NCBI GenBank assembly: GCA_964017145.1
Contig: OZ024840.1
Coordinates: forward strand, 3,534,001 to 3,598,000
Length of the DNA: 64,000 bases
Source: Agrocybe praecox
Lineage: Eukaryota; Basidiomycota; Agaricomycetes; Agaricales; Agrocybaceae
Direction: 5' to 3'
The translations under genes and the position numbers were made by a program. Every line of letters starts with the position of its first letter. Within the stretch, counting starts at the first letter, position 1. The notes beneath the pieces are model-generated. The model had not been told where the DNA came from, ran no database searches, and worked only from the letters and a program-made list of their open reading frames with translations. Shown here one piece after another: positions 23,798 through 35,780 of the stretch.

Positions 23798-24378
23798 GTA
23801 CTACTTATTATAATCTTCTATCGAGATCAACTTTTCACGAGTTCAGTAGTAGCCCTTGCTCCCACACCGCATTTTTTCATACCCCATTCATACATCTTCA
23901 TCCTTTCATCTCCATATCGATTTTTCAGTAAAATTGTAGTTTAGTTTCTTAATGCTCTTTTCTCGCTGTCAAAGGTTTTCGAATTTACTAGTACTTAATT
24001 GCCCCCATCTGCATGCATCTTTTTTTATTTGTATTTTCGTTTAAAGACTTGGATACCCCCTAACAAGAGAGAAAAGAGACTAAGAAACAAAGTTATATTG
24101 GAAACATATTATTTAAGGTGATATGGTCGAAAATTTCGCGCTAAGTATATCAAACATAAAAGGTGAAAAAAGACCTGCAACGAGGTACTGCAAAATCAAT
24201 TTGCAATGACTCGATCCAAGGTATCGTTAGGCAATATACAAACAAGGGGATTGGAAGCAGTCCGCAGGTGCTGTGAGGAAGAAGAAAAAAGGGGGTGGGG
24301 AAAATGAAGAGGGTAGGTAGGTAGATGTGTACTATATCATGCACGGTTGTGTCCTGCTATACCTAAATTTCGAAAGCA
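23798..24378. other. Shared 3' region of convergent genes
   Basis: About 580 bp between the stop codons of the disordered protein (plus) and chitin synthase (minus). It is T/A-rich in parts, with a GTAG repeat near 24310-24322; no gene seen. Confidence 0.5.
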
Positions 24379-27300
24379 TTAAAGCCCAACCAAACGAAGA
24401 AGTAGGTACATGAATGAGCCTGTGAAACGGATAGCGGATAGACCAGCGCTGGAAATAAGATCGTTTAAGTAAAACTGGGGCCATGGACCTCTCAATAACG
24501 CAAAAAACACTCACAAAGCGTAGAAGAGGAAGGCCAGATAGGGGTTGAAAGCACTTCCTTCGGCTGAGGCGACATGCTTCGCAACCCACTCCGTGAATGC
24601 TGGCGATGTGAACACGATGATCATAAGCCTGTTTTTAAACCAACCAACGAACCGAAGTGATTAGTAGTTTCTCAGAAAAGATGAAAAGTGAGACACGTTT
24701 CATTAAAAAAGAACACATACATGTTTGAGCCAACCCACGCGAGGACGACGTTCGTTCTGCTACTTCTATCGTGGTCAGCCTGCTTCGTGGCTGTATCACG
24801 GTGTTCCTTCTCCTCAGGGGGTTTGTGCTTGAGAGAAGCTCGTGATGCAGCCCAAAGTTGGTCCACGTCCTCTCGTGCTGTGGGCAACTCGACTTCCATG
24901 ACCTCTTTGCCATCATCGTTTTTCACTTTCTTAGCACCTCCGAGGTCCTTGGCAGCTCCGTTATCTCCCTTCGTACCCCATGTCACGTCGTGCAAATTGC
25001 ACATCGCGTACATCATGAGAATGTTGACATATGAAGGGAGGAGGTACATGTATTGGATGAAACTAGTGAACATGTGCCATGGTTCCAAGTGGATGAAGGA
25101 GCTGATGAAGTACATTCCATAAGTGGCAGCGAGAGCGACAACAATCTGTTGTAGGGCTTTGTTGTCCTTGAACAGTCTAAAGATCGAGAGATCTATTAGG
25201 ATCAATATATCCCGTGCAGAATGAAATGACATACTCAGGGAAGTTCTTCCATCCTGCTACGCTGTGGGGAACGTTAAGGTAAACTGTGTAGCCAGCACAC
25301 CATGTCGTAATTATACTGCATAAACCGAAGAGTACCATCGCGATAGTGTATGCCCATTTCGAGCCCTAGCAGTTACATGAAGTGACGTATACAAAGGGTA
25401 ATCATAAACTGGACATACCTGAGGACGATTGCCGAGAGAACAGACAAGGACGAGGAACAGTAAACCGATGTATAAGTTTAGGAATATCTCAAAGACTGCT
25501 TTCCCGGCTCCAGCACTCAAGAAATTGAAGGCATCTGTTGTGGAATCCTGCGTTGACGATGATACCAACTAGAAAGAAACGCCCCAAACAGGTTTAGCAC
25601 GAAACAGAAGCGATGCCGATGTGAACGTAGACTTACGAAGAAGAAAGTGAGATAGAAGTTGGCGAGGGAAGTCCATGTGAAGAGAAGTTGAATGGCATTG
25701 TAGATGAACTCAATCTAATTGGATGACAAGTTATAGATGATACACGATTAGACGATAACATTATGGTTCTTACCTGGAGGAAAATCTTGCGGAAGAAATT
25801 TTGTCCGGATGTCCAAATCCTAAAGAAGAACACTGTTGCATGAATTGAAGCAAAGAGCGACCCATTGAGCCAACGGCGACGTTGTGAGATGAATTCAGGA
25901 ACCTAGATTGGGGTGAGCGATTTGAGCCTGATGCATGTTCCATAAGGAAAACTCACAGTTGCGGGGACATCAGTCGAGGCTTTCGCGCTCTTGACGTATT
26001 TCAAGCTATTTGATGAAGGTTACATGCAACTCATAGAAATCAAGAGTACAAAGAAAAACTTACACCCAGCCCTCACGCTTCTTGGTGACAATTTCGAAGC
26101 AGAGGATACGATCTTCAGCGAGGTACATGTTCCTCTCTATCAACGATCCGGTTAGTAGAATTCCCAGCGCAGAGTTTAAATGTCGACTGACCAAAGAGTC
26201 CAGCGTCACTTCCTGCTCCGTGCATAGTTTCTCCCTTGAAGTACGATGCAAGGGGACCTTTACCATCGGGTCCATTCTGCAGAGCTTTGTAACGGTAAGC
26301 ACTGAATGCTCCAGGCAAAACGCTGATGTATCCAAAGACACTCTATTTTCGGGCCAGGAAAATCAGCAAATCAAATATGGTCGACAGCTAACAGTGGGGT
26401 ACTAACCTCTAGGGGTTTGTCCAAAATGTTTGACATCTTGTACTGCGGAGATAATTCGACAAACGTCAGACGAATGATACGCATATATCCGCTGACATAT
26501 TAACGTACTTCAAAATTTTGAGACGCGACGAGGGGAGACGCAAGGACCAGACTGCACCCACGGCCAGAGTCGACACAGATTCTAGACAAAGGTAAGGTTT
26601 CCCATTAAGACAGACAGTGAAAGATGCCTGCTTACTCTCCGCAAGCTCCGCCGACATTCTTCTGCTTGTCAAAACCTTCAGATGATCGTCAATATCCTAC
26701 TATATGCACCAGGAACATGACACTCACATTTCCATAGCTCGTAAATGGATGTTCCAGTGGGTTTAGTTCCGACATCAAGAAGAATGCAGACGTTGGGTCT
26801 GATAAGAGGTCCAAAAGCATTGAAGAACCATCGGTGACTGTTCAGTTTCTTCTTGTTTTGTTCCTTAAGACAGAAGAGGACCTGGACGGGGCAGGATCCT
26901 TGAGAGACTTCACCACTCTCTGTGACGATGACGTTAGATGTGTACCTTTCGCGAGAAAATCAGCAAAGACGGCTGCGGTGATTCGGGACCTGAACTCACT
27001 CGAAGATGTGGGCCGTGACGTCCTTTCCTCCAACTGAGTCCTTCGCGATACCTTCTTGATAGCATCCCATCTGTAGCTATGGTTAGCATATATCCATGGA
27101 TACCGATACCATAGTCACGTACCAGATTTAGGACTTGGAGAGTGCGCTTGTTGACCTTGCTTCGTCCATCAGACACAACACATACAACGACTTTTTTCCA
27201 TCCTTCAGGACCCCACATCTTTGAACGGGATCGGCTACAAAGATGCGCGATGTTTTTGATGACACTAAAATAGACTGAAATCAGAACAAACGAAAAATGA

Positions 27301-27983
27301 TACGAGTTGCATGATACTCACGCGTTCATCGTTTTGACGAAGAGGATTTCATCTTCATTGTACATGGTCATCACGATGAAGAGCTCAGTTTGCCGTTTCC
27401 AAAGGTACTGGCGAAGCGAGTAACGCGACGCCATGAAGTCGTCAGGGTCGCAAGTGGCAGCTGTGTAGCGCATTTTTGAAAATTCTTCAACGTCAGCCTT
27501 GCCAGCGGGCACAATGTGAGAAGGCACTTGTACATCAAGTACCAAGTTGCCTTGGAAGAGTTGGACCTGCTTTACAGAGCGTCGTTTCATGAGCTTGTCC
27601 CTAGCGACAGACCAACCAGCGGTGCTCTGGGCATCGAACATGACTGGCCTTTGCTGGGGTGGGGGGTACTGTTGGGGGTATCGAGGTTGCTGGTAGGGAA
27701 CTTGGGGTACAGGAGGAGCGTTGGCGTCAACTTGGGACATTTCGTATGGATTCAGATGAGCCTGTGAGCCAGCGAAGCTGCTTTGATACGATTTGGCAGA
27801 TTTTGAATCCCAGTGGTCCTGGTCATTCCTGTAGCCATGCTGAGCAGAGTAGTCGACAACACCAGTGTTGCCTGCGGGCTGCGCGTTATAATCATGCTGG
27901 TGTGCAGGTTGTTGGTATGGTGTTTGCTGTTGCTGATAAGGCGAACTGGCGTAGTAAGGATCGTTATTTTGGCGGTAAGCCAT
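24379..27983 (-). CDS. CHS: Chitin synthase (GT2 family, class I-III type)
   Basis: Seventeen exons on the minus strand: 27322-27983, 27123-27264, 27000-27070, 26728-26945, 26636-26675, 26509-26581, 26407-26442, 26192-26342, 26064-26136, 25957-26005, 25774-25902, 25637-25714, 25419-25568, 25235-25365, 24721-25176, 24515-24628, 24379-24448; 880 residues. A Gln/Tyr/Pro-rich cytosolic N-terminus leads into the chitin synthase N-terminal region ([20 protein letters not shown]). Catalytic motifs follow: TMYNEDE, CVVSDGR, the ED of [10 protein letters not shown] (about residue 473) and QRRRWLNGS (Q512-W516). At least six membrane segments follow, then WGTKGDNGA and a terminal membrane pair. It polymerises UDP-GlcNAc into chitin at the plasma membrane. 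Layout and QRRRW mark division 1 (classes I-III); class III is my inference. All junctions keep the frame. The start lies 1.1 kb from the divergent CK1 gene. Confidence 0.95.
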
Positions 27984-29064
27984 AGTTGCTTGAGGAAAGC
28001 AAGCTAGAAAAGAAAGGAATTAGATAGTCTCCTGGTATCTAGAATGAGGGTATAAGCGAAGGGGACGTCGGGTTGCCGACAGCAAAAGAGAGCGGGGAAG
28101 AGGGACCGTGGTGGTTTAGGAAAAACCTTGGTAGATCAGCATCTGGTCAATAACACGCTTAAACAAAATTTCAAGCTCAACAAGTTCAACATAGTTATTT
28201 TCTTCAACATTACAGACTAGACTAGTTTATTGTTTAAATCCCTTGTCCAGATATGGATGCCAGCCACCATTAACCATCCATTGGACACATAGAGTCAATA
28301 TGCTCGTGTTCGGATACTTGAAGGTGAAAGACTTGGCCGAAGGCTATGCTACTCCAGCTATATTTATGACCAGATTTATTGGATGTATGGTGTTCCTCCT
28401 GCTAAGAAAATAAGTACGATGATCCGGATAAAGCCACCTAAAGATACATGGCTCCCGAACCATCCGGAAAATATAATGGATGGCTCGAATGGCAGACGTG
28501 ACATCGGAGAGACGTGGCGAATAGAGGAAGTGTGATGTTTCAAGGCAGGAAAGGAGAGTAAGCTAGTCATCGATAATAATAATACAAGGATCCAATTTCA
28601 AACTCCGATACACAGCACTGTTTGGTTCTCGTTGCCTGACCCTGTTCCTCCTCTCATCTTCCTCTTGTTAACGCCCATTCTCTTTTCTTTCCCTCTTTCC
28701 AAAAAAAAGGTGAGGTTTCTGCTACTTTACACATACATCGCCCACTTTATTTGCTTTCTATCTTTTCTTCCCCTTTTCTTCTGCCCCCAGGTGCTCTGCA
28801 GCACCACCACGCCGCACACAACGTGGCTGGTCTTAAATTCGCTTTTGCGCTTGCTCTTGATGTCGGCAGAGGATTCATTTACTGTATCCCTGTTCGAATG
28901 CATCAGTTTGGCTGTCAGCCGCCCGCAGGCTGGTGTGAACTAGACGGTTTTGATCCACATGTCTGCCTCTATTTAATCCCTGAACCTGTTCTCCTTTCTC
29001 TTCCTTCCCTTTCTTCCTTTGAACTAACACTCGCCCTATAGTCTTCTTTATTATCACGCAATCG
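27984..29064. promoter_or_regulatory. Divergent promoter region of chitin synthase and CK1
   Basis: No gene seen in this 1.08-kb stretch. On the CK1 side a strong pyrimidine tract runs from about 28630 to 28790, typical of highly expressed fungal promoters. A likely leader intron of CK1 spans 28710-28790, with a GTGAGG donor and a CCCCCAG acceptor after a CT-rich stretch. Confidence 0.4.
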
Positions 29065-30340
29065 ATGGCAGATACCTCTTCCCACAGACTTGATCTCAGA
29101 GTAGGTGGCAAATACAGGCTTGGGAAAAAGATCGGTTCTGGTTCTTTTGGTGCGTTTTTGTCTTCCATTTATGCTTTCTTTTATCTCATTTGCCATCATT
29201 CAAGGTGACATTTACCTTGGAATCAACATCATCTCTGGCGAGGAAGTCGCCATCAAGCTCGAGTCCGTCAAGGCAAAACACCCCCAACTCGAATATGAAT
29301 CCAAAGTCTACAAGACCCTCGCTGGTGGTGTCGGTGTTCCATTTGTGAGGTGGTTTGGAACAGAGTGCGACTACAATGCAATGGTTCTCGATCTTCTTGG
29401 ACCTTCTCTCGAAGACCTTTTCAATTTCTGCAACCGCAAATTCAGCCTTAAGACCGTTCTCTTACTCGCTGATCAATTGGTAAGCATTTTGTCACGTATT
29501 TCTTGTTTGTTACCTGATGTTCTTATATTTAGATCTCTCGAGTCGAGTACATTCACTCCCGCAACTTCATCCATCGCGATATCAAACCCGACAATTTCTT
29601 GATGGGCATCGGCAAGCGTGGTAACCAAGTCAATGTTATCGATTTCGGTCTCGCGAAGAAGTTCCGCGACCCCAAGACTCATCTACACATCCCATACAGA
29701 GAGAACAAGAACTTGACCGGGACAGCTCGCTACACTTCCATCAACACTCACTTGGGTGTTGAACAGGCCCGCCGTGATGATCTCGAATCTCTCGCTTACG
29801 TCCTCATGTATTTCTTGCGTGGAGCCCTTCCCTGGCAAGGCCTCAAGGCTGCCACCAAGAAGCAAAAGTACGACCGCATCATGGAGAAAAAGATGACCAC
29901 CCCCACCGATCTCCTCTGCCGAGGATTCCCCAACGAGTTCGGCATATTTTTGAACTACACTCGCGCGCTTCGTTTCGATGACAAGCCTGACTACTCCTAC
30001 CTCCGCAAACTCTTCCGTGATCTCTTCGTTCGCGAAGGCTATCAATATGACTACGTTTTCGATTGGAGCGTTCAACGTGGTGCTCAAGAAGAGGGCACTG
30101 CAGGATCAGGATCCAAATCCGGCGCCCCAAGGCGAAAGGTTGTTCAGGAGGAGGACGAGCACCGTGCGAGTGATAGGATGTAAGTGGTTCTCGGTGTAAT
30201 TGTGGGTTTTAGATCTTCCTTTGCTCATTCTATGTCTCATCTCCAGGCTTCGTTCTCACACTCGTCAGGCTCAACAGACCGCACCAGGTCCCGTTGGTCA
30301 ACAACGCCCCCCTCGTGGTCGTGACGCGGAATTGTGGTAG
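29065..30340 (+). CDS. CK1: Casein kinase 1, delta/epsilon (Hhp1/Hrr25) type
   Basis: Four exons: 29065-29149, 29205-29479, 29533-30179, 30247-30340; 366 residues. It starts [20 protein letters not shown]. Kinase landmarks are the Gly loop [14 protein letters not shown], Lys in VAIKLE, the catalytic loop [24 protein letters not shown], and the CK1-specific [19 protein letters not shown] in place of the usual APE motif. The last part holds the CK1 C-lobe ([20 protein letters not shown]) and a short basic tail ([10 protein letters not shown] ... GRDAELW). CK1 delta kinases act in DNA repair, vesicle traffic, clock control and late 40S assembly, where the substrate is Ltv1. The tail lacks a prenylation CaaX box, which separates it from the Yck1/2 plasma membrane group. 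The last intron (30180-30246) splits the codon before the tail. Confidence 0.95.
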
Positions 30341-31795
30341 ATGGACCCAAGACTGAAATCTGGTTTCGGTCGCCTTGTTTTGTTTGGTCTGTTCGGTCTT
30401 CGCGTCCCAAGAGTAACCGGGCGAGTGGGGGGTGGGGGGTAGAATGAACGTTTCGCTCGGTTCGGGGGTGTTTGGTCTTCCAGTTGTGAATGGAAGCTGG
30501 GAGTTCTTGGGCGGCGGGGGCAGTGTTGGTATCTGGTTTGAGTTGGGACTTCGGGATCAAGACTGGTTTTTCATTGGTTGGGGCACGTCCGGTTCGAATT
30601 ATCCATTCTTTCAGTGAATGGCTTGCTTCAAAATTCAACATCGACGTCGACTTCTTCATTAGGTCCTCGACCTTTTGACAATCACCGCGCTTTCTCGATT
30701 TGATGGGGAGCTTCAAGAAAGGAAAATATGAAAGCCGTTCCTCGTCCACTCTCCTTTGCCATATACACACATCACAATCACAATCTCCGCAACGCAAAGA
30801 ACGGCAAGACGCAAACACGTGTACGACTTGAATATATAATGGCTTGCTGCCTGTGATCAACAACTCTATTTTAAAACGGACGCTTTTTTCTTTTCTCTCT
30901 AGGACTGAAGGATTCTTCACTTTGCTGTTTTTTCTTTGTGCATTGAATGAACAAGAAATCAGTAGATGAGTTCTTGCTGTTCTTTCCCTTCATCCCATGA
31001 CTGTATGATTGCATCCCCACATCGCGCCCGTTATTTTTTCTCTGGTTTTCATTCTTTAATATTTGGGTATCTCTTCCAATTCTTCCAAACCCTCCCTCCA
31101 CCATCATGTATGTACTTCCATCCCAGAACCACCACGAGCTCGTGCAATTCTTTTTCTTTTCAGTATACATAATCAACAAACACTCTTTATACTCTTTTCT
31201 TTCTCCTTCCCCTTCCCCCAACCACCACTTTTTTCTCACCACACTCCATCATCACATTTTGTTTTGGCTGCTTTTTGTCTCGTCTGGCTGTCTCCTGGTT
31301 ACCGGTCACTGCACTTTGTTGTCCTTCTGTCCCCCACCTCTTCCCGAGTCTTTAGACTCTTTTGAGGGCGAGTGGAATAGAAGAGGGCGCCAAGCAAGAT
31401 TGGCCATAGGATGCTGGGCCTTTCGATTTGTTCTAGAATGGGAGGACGAGTGGTAGGGACACGCAAGTTGGAGTACCCCTATTTTCCGGCTAGTGTTCAA
31501 TGGCGATGGCGATATGGTTGCTGTGTAATTAAGCCCAGAGAACGGACTCGTATGTTTTTTGCATAGTTACTTTCCCTTCCTTCCTATTACTCGTTGGCGT
31601 CGAAATATATAACAAAAACTTTTTACATGTACTACAATATTTTGTGTGATTCGTAAGGGGCTATTGTTAGCCTGAAGGAGGCTGATGCCAAATACGTGGA
31701 GGTCGGTGCCAAACAAATATTCCACGTCCACGACTACCGAGTCTCGTCAGGGAGCACTTACACTTTGAAATCACTTTGCGTATCCTTTATCCAAA
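30341..31795. other. 1.45-kb intergenic stretch, no gene supported
   Basis: It holds the CK1 3' flank and the gamma-COP promoter. A GGGGTGGGGGG run lies near 30427-30439, and a long pyrimidine-rich stretch with CA-rich patches runs from 31080 to 31300. Short open frames here have no family signature. A small spliced gene cannot be excluded. Confidence 0.4.
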
Positions 31796-34700
31796 ATGGC
31801 CTCTTTCGCCATGGTCTTTCCCTCTAAGAAAGAGGACGAAAGCGGCCTGAGCTCCTACTACAATAACAAAACGACCATTATCCAGGAAGCTCGCGTGTTC
31901 AATGAATCCCCTGTTAGCCCGAGGAAGTGCAGGGCACTTCTGACCCGCATCGTGTATCTGTTGTATGTCGGCGAGACCTTTGGAACGCAGGAAGCTACGA
32001 CGCTGTTCTTTGGAACGACAAAATTGTTCCAGCATAAAGATGTGCGCAACTGTCCAGAACCCTTTGGGTTACAATTTAATGACTTATATGATCATACTTT
32101 TGTAGAGCGCTCTGCGTCAAGCCGTGTATCTGGCAATCAAGGAGCTCGCCAACACGGCGGAAGATGTGATCATGGTCACTAGCAGTATAATGAAGGATAT
32201 GCAACCCAATTCCGAGGTCATCTATCGTCCGAATGCGATTCGTGCACTCTGCAAAATCATCGACGTACGTTTGTCACTCATCTCTGAATTATAACGCGCG
32301 CTGTGCTTCCTTGTTGATCGTGCTGATACTTCTTGTGCGTTTGGTGTAGCCCTCTATGGCGCAAGGTGTTGAACGATTCTTCAAGGCAGCCATCGTTGAC
32401 AAGAACCCATCTATTGCATCTGCCGCCCTCGTATCTGCGTACCATCTCTTCCCGCATGCCAAGGATGTCGTGAAACGATGGGTCAATGAAGTCCAGGAGG
32501 CCGTCAATGCGAAGAATAGCTCCTCATTCTTTGGGTCTAGTAGCGGTGGTGGAGGAGGTTATCTCGGATTCGGTGGAGGTTCTAGCCAGCCATCTGGACC
32601 ACAAACTATCCCGTCGACGAGTTACATCGCTCAATACCATGCATTGGGTCTTCTCTATATGATTCGTCAACAGGATAGGATGGCTATTACCAAGATGATC
32701 CAGCAACTTGGAGGTGGCAAGTCTGGCGCTGGCACTACTTTAAAGAACGCAATGGCCCTTTGCATGCTTATCCGATATGCTGCTAAGGTTATGGAAGAAG
32801 ATCCCAACGTTCAAAGACAGATACTTGAATTGCTTGAAGGCTGGTTACGTCACAAAAGCGATATGGTCAACTTCGAGGCGGCGCGTGCTATTTGCGAGAT
32901 GAGGAATGTCACTGCTACTCAGTTGACGAAGCCTATTGCTGGTACGCTTCTTGTGCGTGCGATTTTGTATCATATTTTAATTTTCTATTGCAGTATTGCA
33001 AGTATTTTTGACCACACCTAAACCTGTCTTAAAATTCGCTGCTGCTCGTACCCTTGCAACTCTGGCATTAACTCATCCTGCAAGTGTGGCGACATGTAAC
33101 ATGGACTTGGAAAACCTCATCGCAGACCCTAATCGTAGTGTCGCAACCTATGCTATCACTACCCTCCTTAAGGTATGTAAAGCTTCATGTAGTTCGTGTC
33201 ATTCATGCCTGACCAAATAATACAGACTGGTAACGAAGCATCAGTCGACCGACTCATCAAGCAGATCACTGGATTTATGTCTGAAATCAGTGATGAATTC
33301 AAGGTCATCATTGTCGATGCAATCCGCTCTCTATGCCTTAAATTTCCCACAAAACATGCTTCTATGCTTACATTCCTCTCCAGCGTCCTTCGTGATGAGG
33401 GTGGTTATGAATTCAAGCGTGCTGTTGTGGAAGCGATGTTCGACATGATCAAATTCATCCCTGAATCGAAAGAACAAGCCCTTTCCCACCTCTGCGAGTT
33501 TATCGAAGACTGCGAATTTACAAAATTGTCTGTCCGTATTCTCCATTTACTTGGTGTTGAAGGTCCTCTATCACCACAACCTGCCAAGTACATTCGTTAC
33601 ATCTACAACCGTGTCGTTTTGGAGAATGCCACCGTTCGTGCAGCAGCTGTTACCAGTTTGGCCAAGTTCGGTGTCAACTCTGCAGAACCCACTCTCAAAA
33701 AGAGCATCACTGTTCTTCTCAATAGGTATGTCAATTCATTTCCTGTGTCTGGCCTTCTCACATTAATACGGGTACGAAAGGTGCCTGGATGATGTCGATG
33801 ATGAAGTTCGCGATCGTGCCGCTCTATATCTCAAGGTCTTCAAGGTCCAGGCATTGGCAGATACATATGTCAAGGAGGGTAAGTTAATGTGCTTGTTGGT
33901 CTTTCGTTTGACGTGATCTCATTTCCCCACAGAGTCCGTGTTTTCATTAGCTGCTTTAGAGTCCAAACTAGTGTCATATGTGAAAGACCCTGCCGCCGCT
34001 GAACAACCATTCGATGTTTCATCGGTACCGAAGATCAGTCGTGTTCAAGCTGCTCAAGAAGCTGCCCGTAAGTCTATATGATAGAGTCTAGCTTTATCAT
34101 CTACTAATGTCGTTTCATAGGCCCAAGTACTTTGGACACTATCGGTGCTCCTACGTCAAAGAAGGTGGCGGATGCTCCTGCTGCCCCTTCAGCGGCCGAA
34201 AAGCAATCTGCTTATGCCCAACAACTCGCAGAAGTACCGGAGTTTGCGTCGTATGGAACCGTGCTCAACAGCAGCGCCACCCCATCGCAGCTTACTGAAC
34301 CTGAAGTCGAGTACCAGGTCAATTGCGTTAAGCATATCTTTAAGGAGCATGTCGTCTTCCAGGTACGCTCCCTTGTCACTTTTCCCCCTGTGCGTGACTA
34401 ATCGCATTTTGGCAGTTCAACATCTCGAACACCATCCCTGATACAGTTCTTGAACAAGTATCTGTCATTATGGTGCCTCAGTCAGAGGATGGTGGTTTAG
34501 TAGAAGATTTTATCATCCCTCTTCCCGCGCTTACATCTGCCAACTCACCCGGAATTGTATATGTTTCCTTTACCCGCGAAGACCCAGACGTGTATGCGAT
34601 CGCCTCCTTCCAATGTACGCTCAAATACATCAGCAAGGAGCTAGATCCTTCAACCGGTGTTCCCGAAGAAGAAGGTTATCCAGATGAATATCCAGTCGAG

Positions 34701-35133
34701 GAAGTTGAGCTCAGTGCTGGTGGAGATTACATCGTGCCAAGTTATGCGAGCTTTTCATCTGAATGGGAACGACTGCGGACAGCTTCTGATGCAACGGAAA
34801 CGTTTGCATTATCTGCTATGGAGAGTCTCAAAGGTATGGAAATTTGTTAACTTATTTATCGATTAACAGTAATGAGCCTTTTTTTTCCACATAGCTGCGT
34901 GTGATTCGATCATTGAGGTGCTTAACATGGAGGCCTTAGGTGGAACCGAGATTCCCTCGTCGACTTCTGTGCATACTTTGCAGCTATCAGGCTTGGTAAC
35001 AGGTGGAGGGGGAAAAGTTCTTGTGCGCTGTCGGATGACCTTTTCGCGAGGACAAGGTGTCACGCTAGAGTTAGGAGTCCGTGCAGAGAACCAGCAAGTT
35101 TGCGACTTGGTGTTAGCGGCTGTCGGTGGTTAG
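31796..35133 (+). CDS. SEC21: Coatomer gamma subunit (COPI)
   Basis: Ten exons: 31796-32041, 32106-32264, 32350-32941, 32994-33172, 33226-33725, 33781-33878, 33933-34067, 34121-34362, 34416-34833, 34895-35133; 935 residues, the usual family length. The N-terminus has the adaptin-like signature [20 protein letters not shown], then [20 protein letters not shown] and the HEAT-repeat trunk (for example [17 protein letters not shown]). A hinge around residues 620-680 leads to the C-terminal appendage domain ([20 protein letters not shown] ... [20 protein letters not shown]). Gamma-COP is a core part of the COPI coat that carries cargo from Golgi to ER and within the Golgi, and binds Arf1 and dilysine cargo tails. 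A Gly-rich insert ([14 protein letters not shown]) lies after helix SSSFFG near residue 170. Junctions keep the frame throughout. Confidence 0.96.
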
Positions 35134-35780
35134 ATACCTGTAGATGTAATAATACGTTTGTATGTTTCTCTCTCAATGTTATTTCGTGGATTTCCCTAGA
35201 TCGTGGAAAGGTTTACGTGTGGAGAGACGTGTGGCTGATTATCCGCTACAAATCTTGGGGATCCTTGGCCGAGCTATTTCCGTCGATTACTTTCTTCAAA
35301 GTCGTATGTTGAAAATCAAATTCACGGAAAAAAGTAGCTGCGAAGGAAGCTGGGGTTTGAAAGGATTTCCGTTGACAAGTAATCATGGTGATTGCGGTAT
35401 TCCTGGCACACCGAACATGTAACATTCCGCGCAGGACGTTGGTTTTTGTGCGGTGAGATAGCAGGTGGGGTGCGGTGGTGCAGTTCTCTGAGCCGGGTAT
35501 ACGCACGGCCGGGTATCGAATTTATCGGTGTACTGTAGCGCCGGCAAAGCCAAATCGTCTGATATCTCTATTAGTACAGAACATATTCCAAATGCTGACC
35601 ATTATCACTCTAACACTATCCACCTCCTTATTCCTCGTAACATTGTTCTCTGAGTCGTCATCGCAGAACAATTATTCCCACTTTCGGTAGAACGACACAA
35701 TAAGAAAGAAGACGAAGAGCCTTCCTGATTCTTGGCCAGAACATATATCCCGTCCCGCATATACCACCAAAGTTCGCGCT
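35134..35780. other. Intergenic stretch between gamma-COP and pantothenate kinase
   Basis: About 650 bp with the gamma-COP 3' flank and the kinase promoter; no gene or clear motif seen. Confidence 0.5.

Noticed and set aside
30237..30920. 227-codon minus-strand frame overlapping the CK1 3' end
   Set aside because: It runs antisense to the last CK1 exon and its 3' flank, with no family match or splice support.
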